The position numbers and the translations under genes were made by a program. A stretch of DNA of 44,184 bases, from the NCBI RefSeq assembly GCF_000971055.1, contig NZ_LARW01000052.1:1-44184 (forward strand), read 5' to 3'. This document shows positions 42,540 through 44,184 of this stretch, in pieces. Source of the stretch: Sphingomonas sp. SRS2 (GTDB lineage Bacteria; Pseudomonadota; Alphaproteobacteria; Sphingomonadales; Sphingomonadaceae). The first letter of the stretch is position 1. The number at the start of each line of letters is the position of its first letter. Under the pieces are notes generated by a model that was not told where the DNA came from, did not search any database, and saw only the letters and a list, made by a program, of their open reading frames with translations.

Positions 42540-42971
42540 ATGGCAAAGAAGATCACGGGCTATATCAAGCTCCAGGTGCCCGCTGGAAAGGCGAATCCTT
42601 CGCCGCCGATCGGTCCCGCGCTCGGTCAGCGCGGCGTCAACATCATGGACTTCTGCAAGGCGTTCAACGCGCAGACCGGTGATCAGGAAGTCGGCACGCC
42701 GCTTCCGACCGTCATCACCGTCTATGCCGATCGCTCGTTCAGCTTCGTCACCAAGACGCCGCCGGCCAGCTATCTGATCAAGAAGGCGGCCAACCTGAAG
42801 TCGGGCTCGAAGGAGCCGGGCAAGGTCGTCGCGGCAAAGATCAAGCGCTCGCAGCTCGCGCAGATCGCCGAGACGAAGATGAAGGACCTGAACGCCAACG
42901 ATATCGAAGCGGCGACCCGCATCATCGAAGGCAGCGCCCGCGCGATGGGCCTCGAAGTGGTGGAGGGCTAA
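42540..42971 (+). CDS. rplK: 50S ribosomal protein L11
   Basis: A 143-aa protein of the GTPase-associated centre of the 50S subunit. Standard sequence: [36 protein letters not shown], and the C-terminal rRNA-binding domain [23 protein letters not shown] at 42540 (the upstream in-frame GTG would add three residues). rplA begins 3 nt after its stop. Confidence 0.98.
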   Translation: MAKKITGYIKLQVPAGKANPSPPIGPALGQRGVNIMDFCKAFNAQTGDQEVGTPLPTVITVYADRSFSFVTKTPPASYLIKKAANLKSGSKEPGKVVAAKIKRSQLAQIAETKMKDLNANDIEAATRIIEGSARAMGLEVVEG

Positions 42972-42974
42972 GAC

Positions 42975-43670
42975 ATGGCCAAGCTCAGCAAGAAGCAGAA
43001 GAATCAGGCCGGTTCGGTCGACGCCAACAAGCTGTACGACGTCGATGCGGCGATCAAGCTCGCCAAGGCGAACGCCACCTCCAAGTTCGACGAGACCATC
43101 GAAGTCGCGCTGAACCTGGGCGTCGATCCGCGCCATGCCGACCAGATGGTCCGTGGTGTCGTGACGCTGCCCAAGGGCACCGGCAAGGACGTCCGCGTCG
43201 GCGTGTTCGCGCGCGGCGCCAAGGCTGAAGAAGCCCTCGCGGCGGGTGCCGAAGTCGTCGGCGCCGAAGACCTGCTCGAGACGATCCAGGGCGGCACGGT
43301 CGATTTCGACCGCTGCATCGCGACCCCGGACATGATGGGCCTCGTCGGCCGCCTGGGTAAGATCCTGGGTCCGAAGGGCCTGATGCCGAACCCCAAGCTC
43401 GGCACCGTCACGATGAACGTCGCCGAAGCCATCAAGGCGGCCAAGGGCGGCCAGGTCGAGTTCCGCGTCGAGAAGGCCGGCATCATCCATTCGGGTATCG
43501 GCAAGGCCAGCTTCCCCGAAGCCGACCTCCGCGCCAATTTCGATGCTTTCGTCGACGCGATCGTCAAGGCACGGCCGACCGGCGCCAAGGGCAAATATCT
43601 CCAGAAGGCCGCCGTCAGCTCGACGATGGGCCCGGGCGTAAAGATCGACACCGCCGAACTCGGCGTCTGA
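42975..43670 (+). CDS. rplA: 50S ribosomal protein L1
   Basis: A 231-aa protein of the L1 stalk and translational repressor of its own operon. Typical sequence: [56 protein letters not shown] and the C-terminal [20 protein letters not shown]. Followed at once by a strong terminator, so rplJ-rplL-rpoB are not part of this operon, unlike many other bacteria. Confidence 0.98.
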   Translation: MAKLSKKQKNQAGSVDANKLYDVDAAIKLAKANATSKFDETIEVALNLGVDPRHADQMVRGVVTLPKGTGKDVRVGVFARGAKAEEALAAGAEVVGAEDLLETIQGGTVDFDRCIATPDMMGLVGRLGKILGPKGLMPNPKLGTVTMNVAEAIKAAKGGQVEFRVEKAGIIHSGIGKASFPEADLRANFDAFVDAIVKARPTGAKGKYLQKAAVSSTMGPGVKIDTAELGV

Positions 43671-43706
43671 TCTATCCGCCTTTCGCCCGCGAGGGTGGAC
43701 TATAAG

Positions 43707-43746
43707 ACCGCGACGGAGCCCCGGCTTCGTCGCGGTTTTGTTTTTT
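43707..43746 (+). terminator. rho-independent terminator after rplA
   Basis: Stem accgcgacggagcc (43707-43720) / ggcttcgtcgcggt (43723-43736) with one G-T pair and a tight loop, followed by ttttgttttttt. Ends the tRNA-Trp/secE/nusG/rplK/rplA transcript. Confidence 0.9.
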
Positions 43747-43852
43747 GCCCCCCCCCCGGCATGGCGAACGATCGTCGGGATTCCTTACACAGCCCGGCTT
43801 TCTCAAAGGGCGGCGTCGTCCAAAACCACCCAAAATCGGCAGTTTTCCAAAC

Positions 43853-43868
43853 TGGCACGCTTCTCGCA
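43853..43868 (+). promoter_or_regulatory. sigma-54 (-24/-12) promoter
   Basis: tggcacgcttctcgca has GG at 43854-43855 and GC at 43866-43867, exactly 10 nt apart, matching the RpoN consensus TGGCACG-N4-TTGCA at nearly all important positions. It points at the gene starting 43933. Upstream lies an AT-richer stretch with repeated ccaaaa/ttttcc words that could bind an enhancer protein. Confidence 0.7.
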
Positions 43869-43932
43869 TGGATATTTGGCGAACCCGTTGCTTCGGGCGC
43901 GCAGGGGCTAGGGTTGGGGGAGGTTTGATCCG

Positions 43933-44130
43933 ATGGTGAGTACCGCATTCCGGGGGGTTATTGCGCTGTTTGCCACCCTCGTGATCGCCTCCCCCGCCTG
44001 GGCTCAGCTTGGGCCGCTGCAGGCATGGCTGCGGAACGTTCCGCAACCCAGTGCGCTTGTCGTGTTCCTGATCGCGGTCGGGGGCGTTTTCGTCGGCCGT
44101 TATGCGAGCCGGACGCGCCGGGATCCGTAG
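43933..44130 (+). CDS. small exported protein with PEP-CTERM-like sorting tail
   Basis: A 65-aa protein: a signal peptide (residues 1-25, FRGVIALFATLVIASPAWAQ), only about ten mature residues, then a sorting-signal-like tail VPQPSALVVFLIAVGGVFV (about 36-54) and a basic end GRYASRTRRDP. The order Val-Pro-x-Pro, hydrophobic helix, Arg cluster is that of exosortase (PEP-CTERM) substrates. It sits behind a sigma-54-type promoter, which also fits PEP-CTERM genes controlled by the PrsK/PrsR system in other bacteria. Assignment is by pattern only. GGGGGAGG lies upstream of the ATG. Confidence 0.65.
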   Translation: MVSTAFRGVIALFATLVIASPAWAQLGPLQAWLRNVPQPSALVVFLIAVGGVFVGRYASRTRRDP

Positions 44131-44184
44131 TTTGCGTTGAGTTTATTTGCGTTCGAGTTCGCGTTTTCCCCTGTAGCGTTGCTC

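Overview
The window is a GC-rich chromosomal segment from an alphaproteobacterium, most likely a sphingomonad (Sphingomonas or a close relative). Supporting signs are the gene content (a large TonB-dependent receptor, Coq7, NDUFA12 and DUF2155 next to mlaD, an AhpC/AhpD pair beside oxyR, DUF2794), the frequent 1- or 4-nt stop/start overlaps, and many short GC-rich palindromes between genes. I see no insertion sequence, phage, CRISPR array or plasmid gene.

Layout. 0-5 kb: rpe, a heparinase II/III-like protein, a double-ACT (GcvR-like) protein, and a TPR/O-GlcNAc-transferase-like gene broken by a one-base frameshift. 5-9 kb: a DsbA/FrnE-like oxidoreductase, dinB, a basic membrane-anchored protein, a small ORF and an LplT-like transporter. 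9-12.5 kb: pgsA, then moaD-moaE-ECF sigma factor-anti-sigma factor with overlapping ends, then a metallophosphoesterase. 12.6-14.8 kb: a peroxide-defence locus, oxyR divergent from ahpC and ahpD, with a hairpin terminator between the last two. 15-17.2 kb: cysE, DUF2794 and a polytopic membrane protein. 17.3-20 kb: phoR, phoU and phoB on the minus strand without pst transporter genes. 20.1-24 kb: a compact cassette of a Tat-signal protein, a PqqD-like protein, an HprK-related kinase and a nucleotidyltransferase, coupled to pabB. 24-29.4 kb: a frameshifted TetR gene, an intact TetR gene, and the tyrosine/homogentisate pathway (a MarR regulator divergent from hppD-hmgA-fahA). 29.4-32.2 kb: a 924-aa TonB-dependent receptor with a glycine-rich insert. 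32.2-38.6 kb: a 26-aa membrane peptide, dsbB-coq7, two tandem paralogous secreted Cys proteins, aat, DUF2155, mlaD, NDUFA12, a DUF192 lipoprotein, a double cold-shock-domain protein and recX. 38.7-41.3 kb: a fatty-acyl-AMP-ligase-like protein and a periplasmic protein. 41.4-43.7 kb: tRNA-Trp, secE, nusG, rplK and rplA, with an L1-binding mimic in the rplK leader and a strong terminator after rplA. The window ends with a 65-aa PEP-CTERM-like mini-protein behind a near-perfect sigma-54 promoter.

The best candidate for a poorly described system is the 20.1-22.7 kb cassette: a PqqD-type peptide-binding protein, an HprK-like kinase and a nucleotidyltransferase downstream of a Tat-exported small protein. 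It looks like a minimal peptide or protein modification system without the cyclase and protease genes of lasso-peptide clusters. Two genes (about 3,493 and about 24,255) each need one added base to be intact, so both could be real pseudogenes or sequencing errors.
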